The notes: generated by a model not told the origin, from the letters alone. Counted from the first letter of the stretch, positions 36,893 to 45,774 are shown. The stretch is DNA of 64,000 nucleotides from Brevibacterium casei CIP 102111 (GCF_900169275.1 NZ_FXZC01000002.1:186001-250000); one strand, 5' to 3'. A program made the numbers and translations.

Positions 36893-37381
36893 TCAGCGGA
36901 GGTCGAGGGCCTCGAAGACCCCGCCGAAGTGGGGCACCCAGTCGGGGATGCCGATGAGGCGCAGCACCAGCCAGACGACGCAGGCGACGAAGGCCGCGGT
37001 GAGAGCGCCGACCGCCCAGCGCACCCACAGCGGCTGGCGCATGATCCAGTGCGTCCACGCCTCGACGCGCACGCGGACGAAGTGGAGCAGGTGTCTGGCC
37101 CAGTGGAACTCGGTCGAGATGACGAAGAGGCCGATGATGACGATGAGCCACCCGGGGCCGGGCAGGGGGACGAGGATGAGCCCGATGACGACGATGAGCG
37201 AGCCGACTCCGCCGACGATGAACCTGTAGAGCCGGGCCGCGTGCGGGTTCGCGGTCACGCTCATCCGCCAGCGCAGGAACCCCAGACGGAACCGACGCCA
37301 GGAGGGCCGGCCGTGCTTGTGATGGCGCGACAGCCAGCCCGCTGGCCGCTTGTCAGGGGGTCGCTCATCCACGTCAGCCAT
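36893..37381 (-). CDS. PGPGW (TIGR02611-type) membrane protein
   Basis: A 162-residue protein with the family signature PLPGPGWLIVIIGLFVISTEFHWA between two TM segments and a third TM segment near residues 120-142. The N-terminal 50 residues are basic and soluble. The function of this family is unknown. The first ATG at 37379-37381 is used although no clear Shine-Dalgarno sequence precedes it; Met40 is an alternative. Confidence 0.82.
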   Translation of the reverse strand: MADVDERPPDKRPAGWLSRHHKHGRPSWRRFRLGFLRWRMSVTANPHAARLYRFIVGGVGSLIVVIGLILVPLPGPGWLIVIIGLFVISTEFHWARHLLHFVRVRVEAWTHWIMRQPLWVRWAVGALTAAFVACVVWLVLRLIGIPDWVPHFGGVFEALDLR

Positions 37382-37442
37382 TCAACCCGAGGAGTCTGAA
37401 AGCTTGATTCGGATCTGTGACGACGATCACCGCGTTTGGATT

Positions 37443-37471
37443 TTGCGTCCGTGCCCGGCTGCGTATAGAGT
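37443..37471 (+). promoter_or_regulatory. Promoter of the tRNA cluster
   Basis: TTGCGT (37443-37448), a 17-bp spacer and TAGAGT (37466-37471) lie 35 bases before tRNA-Gly. Confidence 0.6.
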
Positions 37472-37506
37472 TATATCTCGTTGCCAGGGAAACCGGGCAG
37501 CGAAAC

Positions 37507-37579
37507 GCGGATGTGGCTCAGTTGGTAGAGCATCACCTTGCCAAGGTGAGGGTCGCGGGTTCGAGTCCCGTCATCCGCT
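37507..37579 (+). tRNA. tRNA-Gly (anticodon GCC)
   Basis: A 73-nt cloverleaf. The acceptor stem is GCGGATG/CATCCGC, the anticodon loop is TTGCCAA and the T-arm carries GGTTCGAGTCC. The discriminator base is T and no CCA is encoded. Confidence 0.95.
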
Positions 37580-37605
37580 CGGAGGCGTCATGGCACTGCC
37601 TTGGC

Positions 37606-37676
37606 GGTGGCGTGGCCGAGAGGCGAGGCAGCGGCCTGCAAAGCCGTATACACGGGTTCGAATCCCGTCGCCACCT
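37606..37676 (+). tRNA. tRNA-Cys (anticodon GCA)
   Basis: A 71-nt cloverleaf. The acceptor stem is GGTGGCG/CGCCACC and GCA sits in the loop CTGCAAA. The T-arm is GGGTTCGAATCCC and no CCA is encoded. Confidence 0.95.
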
Positions 37677-37710
37677 CGGATTCTCCGACAGCTCGTCTGT
37701 CGGTGAGTTA

Positions 37711-37782
37711 GCGCGATTGGCGCAGCGGTAGCGCGCTTCCTTCACACGGAAGAGGTCACTGGTTCGATCCCAGTATCGCGCA
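37711..37782 (+). tRNA. tRNA-Val (anticodon CAC)
   Basis: A 72-nt cloverleaf. The acceptor stem is GCGCGAT/ATCGCGC, the anticodon loop is TTCACAC and the T-arm is CTGGTTCGATCCCAG. It differs from the next tRNA at only two loop positions. Confidence 0.95.
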
Positions 37783-37820
37783 CAGGGGCCTTCACGGTTC
37801 CGGTGCAACAAATGAATAGA

Positions 37821-37892
37821 GCGCGATTGGCGCAGCGGTAGCGCGCTTCCCTGACACGGAAGAGGTCACTGGTTCGATCCCAGTATCGCGCA
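37821..37892 (+). tRNA. tRNA-Val (anticodon GAC)
   Basis: A 72-nt cloverleaf identical to the preceding tRNA-Val except in the anticodon loop, CTGACAC, which reads GUC and GUU codons. Confidence 0.95.
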
Positions 37893-37897
37893 CAGAA

Positions 37898-37925
37898 GAA
37901 ACCCCAGGCTCTGACCTGGGGTTTC
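37898..37925 (+). terminator. Terminator of the tRNA cluster
   Basis: GAAACCCCAGG pairs with its complement over 11 bp around a 6-nt loop, starting five bases after the last tRNA. Confidence 0.85.
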
Positions 37926-38236
37926 GTGCATTCACGCCAGTGCTCAACTCCTCGGGGTCCGCGCTCTCGCGGTCCCCCGCGGTCCCAGCAGTGCAGCAGC
38001 TGAAGCCCCTCGGCGCCGGCGTCTTCTCACCCGCCTCCCGGGTCGAAGGCAGCCACGCGGCGCCTTCTCCTTCGTCGGCCGGGTCGACGGCTGAGCGGCA
38101 GCATTGTCGCCGTTCACGACGCGCCGACGGAAAAGGCGACATGTGTGGCAGTTCTGCCACGCACAGTGCATGTTGAGGCTACTCTTATGCTTGTACGCTA
38201 GTCAGAGCACAGCCCACACAAGGACTCGGAGCACAT
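37926..38236 (+). other. Gene-free stretch before the repeat-tailed membrane protein
   Basis: I see no gene or known RNA in these 311 bases. Near the right end lie the dyad at 38145-38160, a TTGAGG (38173-38178) with TACGCT or GCTAGT as possible -10 boxes near 38194-38202, and then the start codon. A weaker TGTCGCC...GGCGACA inverted repeat spans 38105-38141. Confidence 0.5.
38145..38160. promoter_or_regulatory. Perfect dyad GTGGCAG-TT-CTGCCAC
   Basis: Seven-base arms with a 2-nt spacer lie 12 bases upstream of the candidate -35 of the following gene. The position suits an operator. The same arms occur downstream of that gene, inside the palindrome at 39667-39702. Confidence 0.5.
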
Positions 38237-39616
38237 ATGTCTACCCCGCAGAATCCGTACGATCCGAACCGCCGTTCGGACAACGAGAACACCGGCGAGA
38301 ATTCCGCGAACGATCAGAGCCGTTCAGCAGACGAGAACGGCAGCGAGTACGGTTCGAACAGCCAGGCCCCCCAGTACGGATCGAACGAGCCGACCCGTTC
38401 GTACGATTCGGGTGACCGTGCGCCGTCGTACGGGTCCGACCAGCCGACGCAGTCATACGGCTCGGACGACCAGGCACCGAGCTATGGCTCTGGTGACCAG
38501 GCGCCGAGCTACGGCTCGGACAACCAGGCTCCGAACTACGGCTCTCAGTCCCAGTACGGTCAGGACGGTCAGTACGGCGGCTCCCAGGGAGGCTACGGCC
38601 AGAGTCAGGGCTACGGTCAGAGCTACGACCAGAACGCCCAGGGTTCTCAGGGCGGCTACGACCAGAACTACGGCCAGGGCTATGACCAGAACGCCCAGGG
38701 CTACGACCAGAATCAGAACTACGGTCAGAGCTACGACTCCAACCAGTACGGCCAGCAGCCGGCCTACGCTGCAGCCGGCGGCGGGGGAGACCAGTTCACG
38801 CCTGCGAACCCGAACGCCTCCTACGGGAACTACTCCTCGGGATCCGGCGGCAGCACCTCGAAGAACATCTGGGGCATCCTCGCCCTCATCGGCGGCATCA
38901 TCGGCGTCGTCCTCGCCTTCGTCTTCGGCATCGGCCTGATCTTCGGCATCGCCGCCGTCGTCTTCGGCTTCATCGGCCTCTCGGCGATCAAGAAGGGCCT
39001 GGCGAGCAACAAGGGCGTGACCATCACCGGTCTCATCCTCGGCTTCGTCTCGATCCTCATCTCGATCATCGTCATCATCGCCACGATCATCGGCATCGGC
39101 ATGCTCGGCAAGGCCGTCGACGAGATGTCGGAGGCACCCACCTCCTACGGTGCGCCTATCGACCCGACCGATCCCGGTGCCGAGTCGCCGGCGACCGAGG
39201 AGACGGCGGAGGCCGCACCGGTCGAGGGCGGAGAAGTCGAGATCGGCACCGACGTCACGGCTGCAGTCAGCGTCGCGCCCGGCACGGCGAGCAACACCGC
39301 GATCGGCGCGGAGTCGACGAACGGCGAGATCGCCATCGTGACGATGACGATCAAGAACAATTCGAGCTCCGAGATCGACATGTCCCTGACCAGCGTCACG
39401 GCCTCCAACGGCTCGGGCGCGACCTACTCGGACGTCTTCGACGGCAACAAGTACCAGGGAATCCTTGCCTTCGCCGAACCCGTCCCCGCCGGCGGTGAGA
39501 AGACCTACGAGTTTGCATACGGCGTTCCCGCCGATGAGGTCGATCAGATGGAGCTCCAGCTCCTGCTCTTCGACGACCTCGGCAAGGGCACGACCTTCGA
39601 CTTCAAGAAGGTCTGA
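38237..39616 (+). CDS. DUF4190-like membrane protein with Tyr/Gly/Gln/Asp repeat tail and extracytoplasmic domain
   Basis: A 459-residue protein. Residues 1-200 are low-complexity, made of YGSDxQAPS and YDQNxQGYGQ units rich in Tyr, Gly, Gln, Ser, Asn and Asp, with almost no hydrophobic residues except Ala and Pro. Residues 210-295 hold two to three TM segments of DUF4190 type (GLSAIKKGLASNKGVTITGLILGFV). Residues 330-459 form a beta-rich domain resembling DUF4352-like Ig folds (VTMTIKNNSSSEIDMSLTSVTASNGSG). The order suggests a cytoplasmic disordered tail, a membrane anchor and an external domain. Function is unknown. The ATG follows CGGAG. Confidence 0.82.
   Translation: MSTPQNPYDPNRRSDNENTGENSANDQSRSADENGSEYGSNSQAPQYGSNEPTRSYDSGDRAPSYGSDQPTQSYGSDDQAPSYGSGDQAPSYGSDNQAPNYGSQSQYGQDGQYGGSQGGYGQSQGYGQSYDQNAQGSQGGYDQNYGQGYDQNAQGYDQNQNYGQSYDSNQYGQQPAYAAAGGGGDQFTPANPNASYGNYSSGSGGSTSKNIWGILALIGGIIGVVLAFVFGIGLIFGIAAVVFGFIGLSAIKKGLASNKGVTITGLILGFVSILISIIVIIATIIGIGMLGKAVDEMSEAPTSYGAPIDPTDPGAESPATEETAEAAPVEGGEVEIGTDVTAAVSVAPGTASNTAIGAESTNGEIAIVTMTIKNNSSSEIDMSLTSVTASNGSGATYSDVFDGNKYQGILAFAEPVPAGGEKTYEFAYGVPADEVDQMELQLLLFDDLGKGTTFDFKKV
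38330..38760 (+). repeat. Degenerate coding repeat (YGS/YGQ/YDQN units)
   Basis: Short units such as TACGGCTCGGAC and TACGACCAGAACGCCCAG recur many times and encode the low-complexity tail of the membrane protein. Confidence 0.8.
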
Positions 39617-39666
39617 CGACCGGGCCGGAGCGAGTCCGAGCGTTCCCCACCGCAGTCGCGCAGGGG

Positions 39667-39702
39667 CAGTTGGGTGGCAGTCATATGACTGCCACCCAAC
39701 TG
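39667..39702. terminator. Perfect 36-bp palindrome upstream of thrS
   Basis: CAGTTGGGTGGCAGTCAT is followed directly by its exact reverse complement, giving 18-bp arms and no spacer. It lies 50 bases after the stop of the membrane-protein gene and 24 bases before the candidate thrS -10. Terminator is the default reading. The embedded GTGGCAG/CTGCCAC arms also allow an operator. Confidence 0.7.
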
Positions 39703-39725
39703 ATTTCGCAGACCCGTTTTGGTAC

Positions 39726-39731
39726 TAGACT
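39726..39731 (+). promoter_or_regulatory. Candidate -10 box of thrS
   Basis: TAGACT lies 79 bases before the GTG start. No clear -35 is visible. The leader shows no T-box features. Confidence 0.45.
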
Positions 39732-39810
39732 CTAAGAGCGGCGTGCGCGCAGAAGCCGTCAGCGTGTCGGCGCCGCAACGTGAGACAAGCACAACGATCG
39801 GAGAGATTCA

Positions 39811-41817
39811 GTGGCAGACAGCATCGACTGCGCGGGTGAGAGCATTCCCTGGAGACAGGGTCTGACCGGGACGGAGATCTTCTCCACGGACCGCGCGGTG
39901 GTGGCGATGTGGCTGAATGGGGAGCCGGCCGACCTCAGTCGCGAACTCGCCCCGGGCGACAGCATCGCCCCGATCCTCATCGATTCCCCCGAGGGTCTCG
40001 ACATCCTCCGCCACTCGACCGCGCACGTCACCGCGCAGGCCGTGCAGGAGCTCTTCCCCGATGCCAAGCTCGGCATCGGCCCCTACATCACCGACGGCTA
40101 CTACTTCGACTTCGATGTCGCCGAGCCCTTCACCCCCGATGACCTCAAGGCCATCCAGAAGAAAGCCGCGCAGATCGTCAAGTCGGGCCAGACCTTCAAC
40201 CGCGTCGTCGTCACCGAGGACGAGGCGCGCGAGCGCATGGCGAACGAGCCGTACAAGCTCGAACTCATCAGCGACAAGGGCGCCGGCGACGACGAGTCCG
40301 CAGCCGTCGAGGTCGGGGCGGGCGAACTCACCGTCTACGAGAACGTCGACCGCAAGGGCGAGGTCGTGTGGCAGGACCTCTGCCGCGGCCCCCACCTGCC
40401 GAACACGAAGCTCATCGGCAACGGGTTCGCCGTCACCCGCTCCTCTGCCGCCTACTGGCGCGGCGACCAGGCGAATGCGAGCCTCCAGCGCGTCTACGGC
40501 ACCGCGTGGGCCTCGAAGGACGACCTCAAGGCCTACCAGGACCGCCTCGCCGAGGCCGAACGCCGTGACCACCGCAAGCTCGGTGCCGAACTCGACCTCT
40601 TCTCCTTCCCCGAGGAGCTCGGCTCCGGTCTGCCCGTCTTCCACCCCAAGGGCGGTGTCATCAAGCGCGAGATGGAGGACTACGTCCGCGCCCGCCACAT
40701 CGAGGAGGGCTTCGAGTACGTCGGGACTCCGCACATCTCGAAGGAGACCCTCTACTACACCTCGGGCCACCTGCCCTACTACGGCGAGAACATGTTCCCG
40801 TCGATGCTCGTCGACGAGGTCCGTGACGAGGAGGGAGAGATCGTCAAGGCGGGCACGCCCTACCGCCTCAAGGCGATGAACTGCCCGATGCACAACCTCA
40901 TCTACCGCTCCCGCGGACGCTCCTACCGGGATCTGCCGCTGCGGCTCTTCGAGTTCGGCACCGTCTACCGCGACGAACCCTCCGGCGTCGTCCACGGTCT
41001 CACCCGCGTCCGGGCGCTCACGCAGGACGACTCGCACTCCTACGTCGCGATCGAGGATGCGGCCGCCGAGATCCGCCACCTCCTCGGTTTCGTCTTGAGC
41101 CTCCTGCGCGACTTCGGACTCAACGACTTCTACCTCGAACTCTCCACCCGCGACGAGGACGGGAAGAAGAAGGACAAGTTCATCGGCTCTGACGAGCAGT
41201 GGGCCGAGGCGACCGCGACCCTCGAGCAGGTCGCTGCCGAGTCCGGACTCGAACTCGTCCCCGATCCCGGCGGAGCCGCGTTCTACGGCCCGAAGATCTC
41301 CGTCCAGGCCCGGGATGCGATCGGGCGCACGTGGCAGATGTCGACCGTCCAGCTCGACTTCAACCAGCCAGAGCGCTTCGGACTCGAATACGTCGCCGCC
41401 GATGGCAGCCGCAAGCAGCCGGTGATGATCCACTCGGCGAAGTTCGGCTCGATCGAACGCTTCCTCGGTGTCCTCACCGAACACTATGCCGGAGCGTTCC
41501 CGGTCTGGCTCTCACCCGTCCAGGTCACCGCCATCCCCGTCGCCGACGAGTTCAACGACTACCTCTATGAGGTCGCCGAGAAGCTGCGCGCCGCAGGCGT
41601 GCGCGTCGAGGTCGACGACAGCGACGACCGCTTCCCGAAGAAGATCCGCAACGCCTCGAAGTCGAAGGTGCCCTTCGTCCTCATCGCCGGTGGGGAGGAC
41701 CGCGACGCCGGTGCGGTCTCCTTCCGCTTCCGCGACGGTGAGCAGGACAACGGAGTGCCCGTCGCCGAGGCGATCGAGCGGATCGTCGAGGCGATCGAGA
41801 CCAAGGCCCAGGTATGA
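39811..41817 (+). CDS. thrS: Threonyl-tRNA synthetase
   Basis: A 668-residue class II synthetase. An N-terminal TGS domain is followed by the editing domain with [11 protein letters not shown]. The catalytic core has the zinc Cys in MNCPMHN and motif 2 [24 protein letters not shown] residues (here [10 protein letters not shown]). The anticodon-binding domain is at the C-terminus. GTG 39811 follows GGAGAG. The HIT gene overlaps its stop (ATGA), starting a five-gene unit. Confidence 0.97.
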   Translation: MADSIDCAGESIPWRQGLTGTEIFSTDRAVVAMWLNGEPADLSRELAPGDSIAPILIDSPEGLDILRHSTAHVTAQAVQELFPDAKLGIGPYITDGYYFDFDVAEPFTPDDLKAIQKKAAQIVKSGQTFNRVVVTEDEARERMANEPYKLELISDKGAGDDESAAVEVGAGELTVYENVDRKGEVVWQDLCRGPHLPNTKLIGNGFAVTRSSAAYWRGDQANASLQRVYGTAWASKDDLKAYQDRLAEAERRDHRKLGAELDLFSFPEELGSGLPVFHPKGGVIKREMEDYVRARHIEEGFEYVGTPHISKETLYYTSGHLPYYGENMFPSMLVDEVRDEEGEIVKAGTPYRLKAMNCPMHNLIYRSRGRSYRDLPLRLFEFGTVYRDEPSGVVHGLTRVRALTQDDSHSYVAIEDAAAEIRHLLGFVLSLLRDFGLNDFYLELSTRDEDGKKKDKFIGSDEQWAEATATLEQVAAESGLELVPDPGGAAFYGPKISVQARDAIGRTWQMSTVQLDFNQPERFGLEYVAADGSRKQPVMIHSAKFGSIERFLGVLTEHYAGAFPVWLSPVQVTAIPVADEFNDYLYEVAEKLRAAGVRVEVDDSDDRFPKKIRNASKSKVPFVLIAGGEDRDAGAVSFRFRDGEQDNGVPVAEAIERIVEAIETKAQV

Positions 41818-42428
41818 CCACGGAGGACGGTCAGTCCGGCCACCTCGGCGAGGGGAAGCGGACCGAACCCGACCTCGGCATGGACCTGGCCGACATCGAG
41901 TCGGCCTCGGGCTTCCCGGGGGAGCCCGACGGATTCCAGCGGCTGTGGACACCGCACCGGATGGTCTACATCGGCGGCCAGGACAAGCCGAAGGATTCGG
42001 GTGTCGACGAATGCCCGTTCTGCGCGGCACCGAAGAAGTCCGACGAGGAAGGGCTCATCGTCGCTCGCGGTGAGTCCGTCTACGCCGTGCTCAACCTCTA
42101 CCCGTACAACCCGGGACATCTCCTCATCTGTCCCTACCGGCACGTCGCCGACTATACGGAGCTCACCGAGGAGGAGACGGTCGAGCTCGCCCATTTCACG
42201 CAGAAGGCGATGCGCGTCATCCGGGCGGTCTCCGGGCCCGACGGCTTCAACCTCGGCATGAACCAGGGCGAGGTCGCCGGTGCCGGGATCGCCGCCCACC
42301 TCCACCAGCACGTCGTCCCGCGCTGGAGCGGAGACGCGAACTTCCTGCCCGTCGTCGCACAGACGAAAGCCCTGCCGCAGGTGCACGCCGATGCCCGGGC
42401 AGCGCTGTCGAGAGAATGGAACCGATGA
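41814..42428 (+). CDS. HIT family hydrolase/transferase
   Basis: A 204-residue protein with the histidine triad HLHQHVV (His162, His164, His166) and a CPFC cluster at 67-70 that probably binds zinc together with downstream His residues. HIT proteins act on nucleoside phosphates; the mycobacterial homologue in the same position, between thrS and pgsA, is described as an Ap4A phosphorylase-type enzyme. Both start and stop overlap neighbouring genes as ATGA. Confidence 0.9.
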   Translation: MTTEDGQSGHLGEGKRTEPDLGMDLADIESASGFPGEPDGFQRLWTPHRMVYIGGQDKPKDSGVDECPFCAAPKKSDEEGLIVARGESVYAVLNLYPYNPGHLLICPYRHVADYTELTEEETVELAHFTQKAMRVIRAVSGPDGFNLGMNQGEVAGAGIAAHLHQHVVPRWSGDANFLPVVAQTKALPQVHADARAALSREWNR

Positions 42429-44683
42429 ACCCCGAAGACCTCGATTCGCTCGCCGAATACGCCACGCCCGTCGTCGCCGGTGAGGACACGATCATCGCGA
42501 TCACCCGCCCCGACCTCGAGTCGAACACCTACCTCACGCAGCTCTTCGCCTTCCGTGGGGAGTCCTCGCAGCGGATCACGCACGGCTGGCGTGACTCGGC
42601 CCCGCACATCGGCGAGCACTGGTCCGGATATCTCAGCGCTGAGAAGTCCGAGCGACCGCAGCTCTTCGCCGGCCCCTCGCTCGCGACGGCGCACCGGATC
42701 ACGGACAACCACCTCGGCGTCACCGAGTTCGACATCGACGACGCCGGCAGTCGCGCCCTCTACGTCGCCCGAGTCGCCGAATCCGGCCGCTACGGCACCG
42801 ACGACGACATCCCCGCCGAGGAGGAGGCACCGCGTCGGATCACCTCAGCGGCGTATCACGCCAACGGGCTCGGGTACGTGGGGGATCGTCCCGCCCGGGC
42901 CTTCCTCGTCGACCTCATCGAGCCGGGCCTCGGCAAGGCGGGCATCACCGGCAGCGCCGAGGTGCCGCTGTCGACGATGCTTCAGACCCCCGAGTCCGAT
43001 GTCCACGACCCGCAGTTCTCGCCGAGCGGCGCACGGATGAGCGTCATCGCCGACGTCACTCCTGACCGGGGAGAACCCGACCTGCGCTCGACGGTGTGGC
43101 TGCTCGGCTCCGACGGACCGGAGGCACTCGAGCTGCCGCGGATGAGCGTGAGTCTGCACCGTTGGATCGACGACGATCGCGTCCTCCTCGTCGGCGCCGA
43201 CCTCACGCGCGACGCCCTCGACTTCGTCGGTCAGATGCCCGGCCTCTTCGTCCATGATCTGAGCACGGGCACGACCCGCCGGCTCACCGACCCCGAAACC
43301 GTGGCGATCGCCTCCCTGCCTCCCATCGTCGTCGGGGAGTCGGCCGTCGTCGCCGTCGACACCGACGGAGCGACGCGCCTGGCGAGGATCGATCTGTCCG
43401 CCGAGGCGGTCGGCCTCGACGACCTCCGCTTCCTCACCGATGCGCTCAGCGTCGTCACCGGCTTCGCCGTCGACGGGGGAACCGCCGTCGCCACGGCCGT
43501 GACCCCGGAGAGTCCCGCCGTGCTCATCCGGGTCGGCCTCGACGGCTCCGCCGCCGTCGGGCCGAGCCCGACGGCGGGGGCGACGGAGATCGCGGGCGAC
43601 AGCGCGATCGAGGGCGGGGTGATGGACGCCAACGCCGTCGCCGACCTCGTCGACGATGAGCACCCCCATGCCGATTCGACGCTCGCCGAGGCGCACGCAG
43701 CCGGTGAGGACGACATGTACGACTCCGACGTCGCCGCCGTGTCCTCCGCTGAATCCGGGCTCGCCGTCGCCGGCGTCGCCGATGCGGCGGAGGCAGCCGG
43801 GGCGACTGCCTCGGCGGGGGAGACGGGGCCGAGCGTGCTGCGCGCGCACCCGGCACCGGCGAACTCCGTCCTCCCGCGGCTACTGCGGGTCGACGGCGAG
43901 GGCGGGACGATCACCGGATGGCTCGCCAAACCCACAGGTCAGGGACCCTTTCCCGTCGTCCTCAACATCCACGGCGGACCCTTCGCCCAGTACACGCACG
44001 GATGGTTCGACGAGACCCAGGTGCTCACCTCGGCGGGGTATGCGGTCGTGTACGCGAACCCTCGCGGTTCAGGCGGACGCACCCGCACATGGGGCACGGC
44101 AGTGCAGGGGAACATGGCGGAGCCGGCGATGGCCGACGTCCTTGCCGTCCTCGAGCATGCGCTCGCGCTCGATTCGGACCTCGACGGGGACCGCCTCGGC
44201 GTGCAGGGCGGATCGTACGGCGGATACCTCACCGCGATGACGATCGCCGCCGACCACCGGTTCCGAGCCGCGATCGTCGAACGCGGCTACCTCGACCCGC
44301 GCAGCTTCGTCGGCACCTCGGACATCGGACGCTTCTTCTCGGAGGAGTACACGAGCCGGGACGCCGCCGCGATCGAACGGCAGTCGCCGCTCGCCCATGC
44401 CGGTCAGGTGCGCACCCCGGCACTCGTGATGCATTCCGAACTCGACTTCCGGTGCCCGCTCGAGCAGGCTCAGCAGTACTATGCCGCCCTGCAGCGGGCC
44501 GGTGTGGAGACCGAGCTGCTCATCTTCCCCGGCGAGAACCACGAACTCTCCCGGTCGGGGCAGCCGCGCCATCGGCGGCAGCGCTTCGACGCGATCATCG
44601 ACTGGTGGGACACCCACCTCGGCGGGCGACCGGCGGAGTCGGCGACCGATGACCGTCCCCTGACGACCGCGGTGGTTCGCTGA
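42425..44683 (+). CDS. S9 family (prolyl oligopeptidase-like) serine peptidase
   Basis: A 752-residue protein with an N-terminal beta-propeller-like part and a C-terminal alpha/beta hydrolase. The catalytic triad is Ser597 in GGSYGGY, Asp674 in SELDFRCP and His706 in GENHEL; the oxyanion region is NIHGGPFAQY. About 90 residues (roughly 386-478) between the domains are Ala/Asp/Glu-rich and low in complexity, an unusual insertion. No signal peptide is present, so it should act in the cytoplasm on short peptides. It overlaps the HIT gene (ATGA) and pgsA follows after four bases. Confidence 0.9.
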   Translation: MNPEDLDSLAEYATPVVAGEDTIIAITRPDLESNTYLTQLFAFRGESSQRITHGWRDSAPHIGEHWSGYLSAEKSERPQLFAGPSLATAHRITDNHLGVTEFDIDDAGSRALYVARVAESGRYGTDDDIPAEEEAPRRITSAAYHANGLGYVGDRPARAFLVDLIEPGLGKAGITGSAEVPLSTMLQTPESDVHDPQFSPSGARMSVIADVTPDRGEPDLRSTVWLLGSDGPEALELPRMSVSLHRWIDDDRVLLVGADLTRDALDFVGQMPGLFVHDLSTGTTRRLTDPETVAIASLPPIVVGESAVVAVDTDGATRLARIDLSAEAVGLDDLRFLTDALSVVTGFAVDGGTAVATAVTPESPAVLIRVGLDGSAAVGPSPTAGATEIAGDSAIEGGVMDANAVADLVDDEHPHADSTLAEAHAAGEDDMYDSDVAAVSSAESGLAVAGVADAAEAAGATASAGETGPSVLRAHPAPANSVLPRLLRVDGEGGTITGWLAKPTGQGPFPVVLNIHGGPFAQYTHGWFDETQVLTSAGYAVVYANPRGSGGRTRTWGTAVQGNMAEPAMADVLAVLEHALALDSDLDGDRLGVQGGSYGGYLTAMTIAADHRFRAAIVERGYLDPRSFVGTSDIGRFFSEEYTSRDAAAIERQSPLAHAGQVRTPALVMHSELDFRCPLEQAQQYYAALQRAGVETELLIFPGENHELSRSGQPRHRRQRFDAIIDWWDTHLGGRPAESATDDRPLTTAVVR

Positions 44684-44687
44684 CCCG

Positions 44688-45308
44688 ATGCTCAACACCA
44701 TTGCCCGCGCGGCATTCACCCGTCTCTTCCGTCCCCTGGCGAGGCTCCTCCTGCGCCTGGGACTGACACCCGATGCCGTGACGTACATCGGGACGATCGG
44801 GGTGTGCGCGGGTGCCCTGGTGTTCTACCCGCTCGGGCAACTGCTCTGGGGGACGATCGTCATCACGGTCTTCGTCTTCTGCGACATGCTCGACGGGATC
44901 ATGGCCCGGGAGACCGGGCGCAACAGCCTCTGGGGGGCCTTCCTCGACTCGACGCTCGACCGGATCGCTGATTCCGCGGTCTTCATCGGGCTCGCCCTGT
45001 GGTTCTTCCTCGGCGCCTCCGACCCGCTCACCGCGCTGCTCGCCCTCGGCTGTCTCGTCACCGGTTCGCTCGTCTCCTACGTCCGGGCGCGCGCGGAGGG
45101 ACTCGGCGTCCACGCCGCGGGTGGGATCGCCGAGCGCGCCGATCGGTTGTTGGTCACACTCGTCGTCACCGGCTTGGTCGGAATGGGACTACCCGATATC
45201 GTTCTGACGGTCGCCCTGGGCGTCTTGATGATCGCCTGCTGCATCACTATCCTGCAAAGAATTTCGTCTGTCCGCCGTCAACTCCTGGAGAACCATGAAA
45301 CCTCGTAA
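44688..45308 (+). CDS. pgsA: Phosphatidylinositol phosphate synthase (CDP-alcohol phosphatidyltransferase)
   Basis: A 206-residue membrane enzyme with about six TM segments. The CDP-alcohol signature is D66-x2-D69-G-x2-A-R...G...D87-x3-D91, with all acidic residues intact. The context (thrS-HIT-pgsA) and the DMLDG(I/T)MAR form match the actinobacterial enzyme that joins CDP-diacylglycerol to inositol 1-phosphate, giving phosphatidylinositol phosphate. Phosphatidylglycerophosphate synthase is the alternative, but less likely here. It overlaps the Nudix gene by 14 bases. Confidence 0.85.
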   Translation: MLNTIARAAFTRLFRPLARLLLRLGLTPDAVTYIGTIGVCAGALVFYPLGQLLWGTIVITVFVFCDMLDGIMARETGRNSLWGAFLDSTLDRIADSAVFIGLALWFFLGASDPLTALLALGCLVTGSLVSYVRARAEGLGVHAAGGIAERADRLLVTLVVTGLVGMGLPDIVLTVALGVLMIACCITILQRISSVRRQLLENHETS

Positions 45309-45774
45309 AGCTTCGCGGGTCGTACTGCTCAATGAGCGCGACGAGGTTCTCCTCATCAGGGCCCAGGACCTGCTCACACCGTCCCACCAGTGGTGGATGA
45401 CGTGCGGCGGCGGTTCGGAGATGGGCGAGACCCCGGCGCAGACGGCGGCGCGGGAACTCGCCGAGGAGACAGGCATCGAATGCGAGCCCGGCGACCTCAT
45501 CGGTCCGCTCGCCATCCGCGACGAGGTCTTCCACTTCACGGAGAAGGAGCTGCGGCAGCTCGAGACCTACTTCGCCTACCGGACGACCGAGGACATCGAA
45601 CTCGAAGACGCCGTGTGGACGGACATCGAGAAGCGCAGTCTCCTCGAGTTCCGCTGGTGGAGCCGCGAAGAGCTGCTCGAGACGACCGAGACGATCTACC
45701 CGAGGAACCTGCTCAGCCTCATGGAGCTCGCCTCCCGGGGAGCCGTCCCCGACGTCCCGCTCGTCATCGACTGA
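45295..45774 (+). CDS. Nudix hydrolase
   Basis: A 159-residue protein with a complete Nudix box (Gly39 to Ile61, GGSEMGETPAQTAARELAEETGI-type spacing with REx2EExG). It hydrolyses a nucleoside diphosphate linked to another group; the substrate is not predictable. The ATG lies inside the last 14 bases of pgsA, so it is translationally coupled and ends the thrS unit. Confidence 0.9.
   Translation: MKPRKASRVVLLNERDEVLLIRAQDLLTPSHQWWMTCGGGSEMGETPAQTAARELAEETGIECEPGDLIGPLAIRDEVFHFTEKELRQLETYFAYRTTEDIELEDAVWTDIEKRSLLEFRWWSREELLETTETIYPRNLLSLMELASRGAVPDVPLVID

Noticed and set aside
37507..37892. A phage or integrative-element attachment site at the tRNA cluster
   Set aside because: No integrase gene and no separate duplicate of a tRNA 3' end were found. 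The only repeat is the second complete tRNA-Val.
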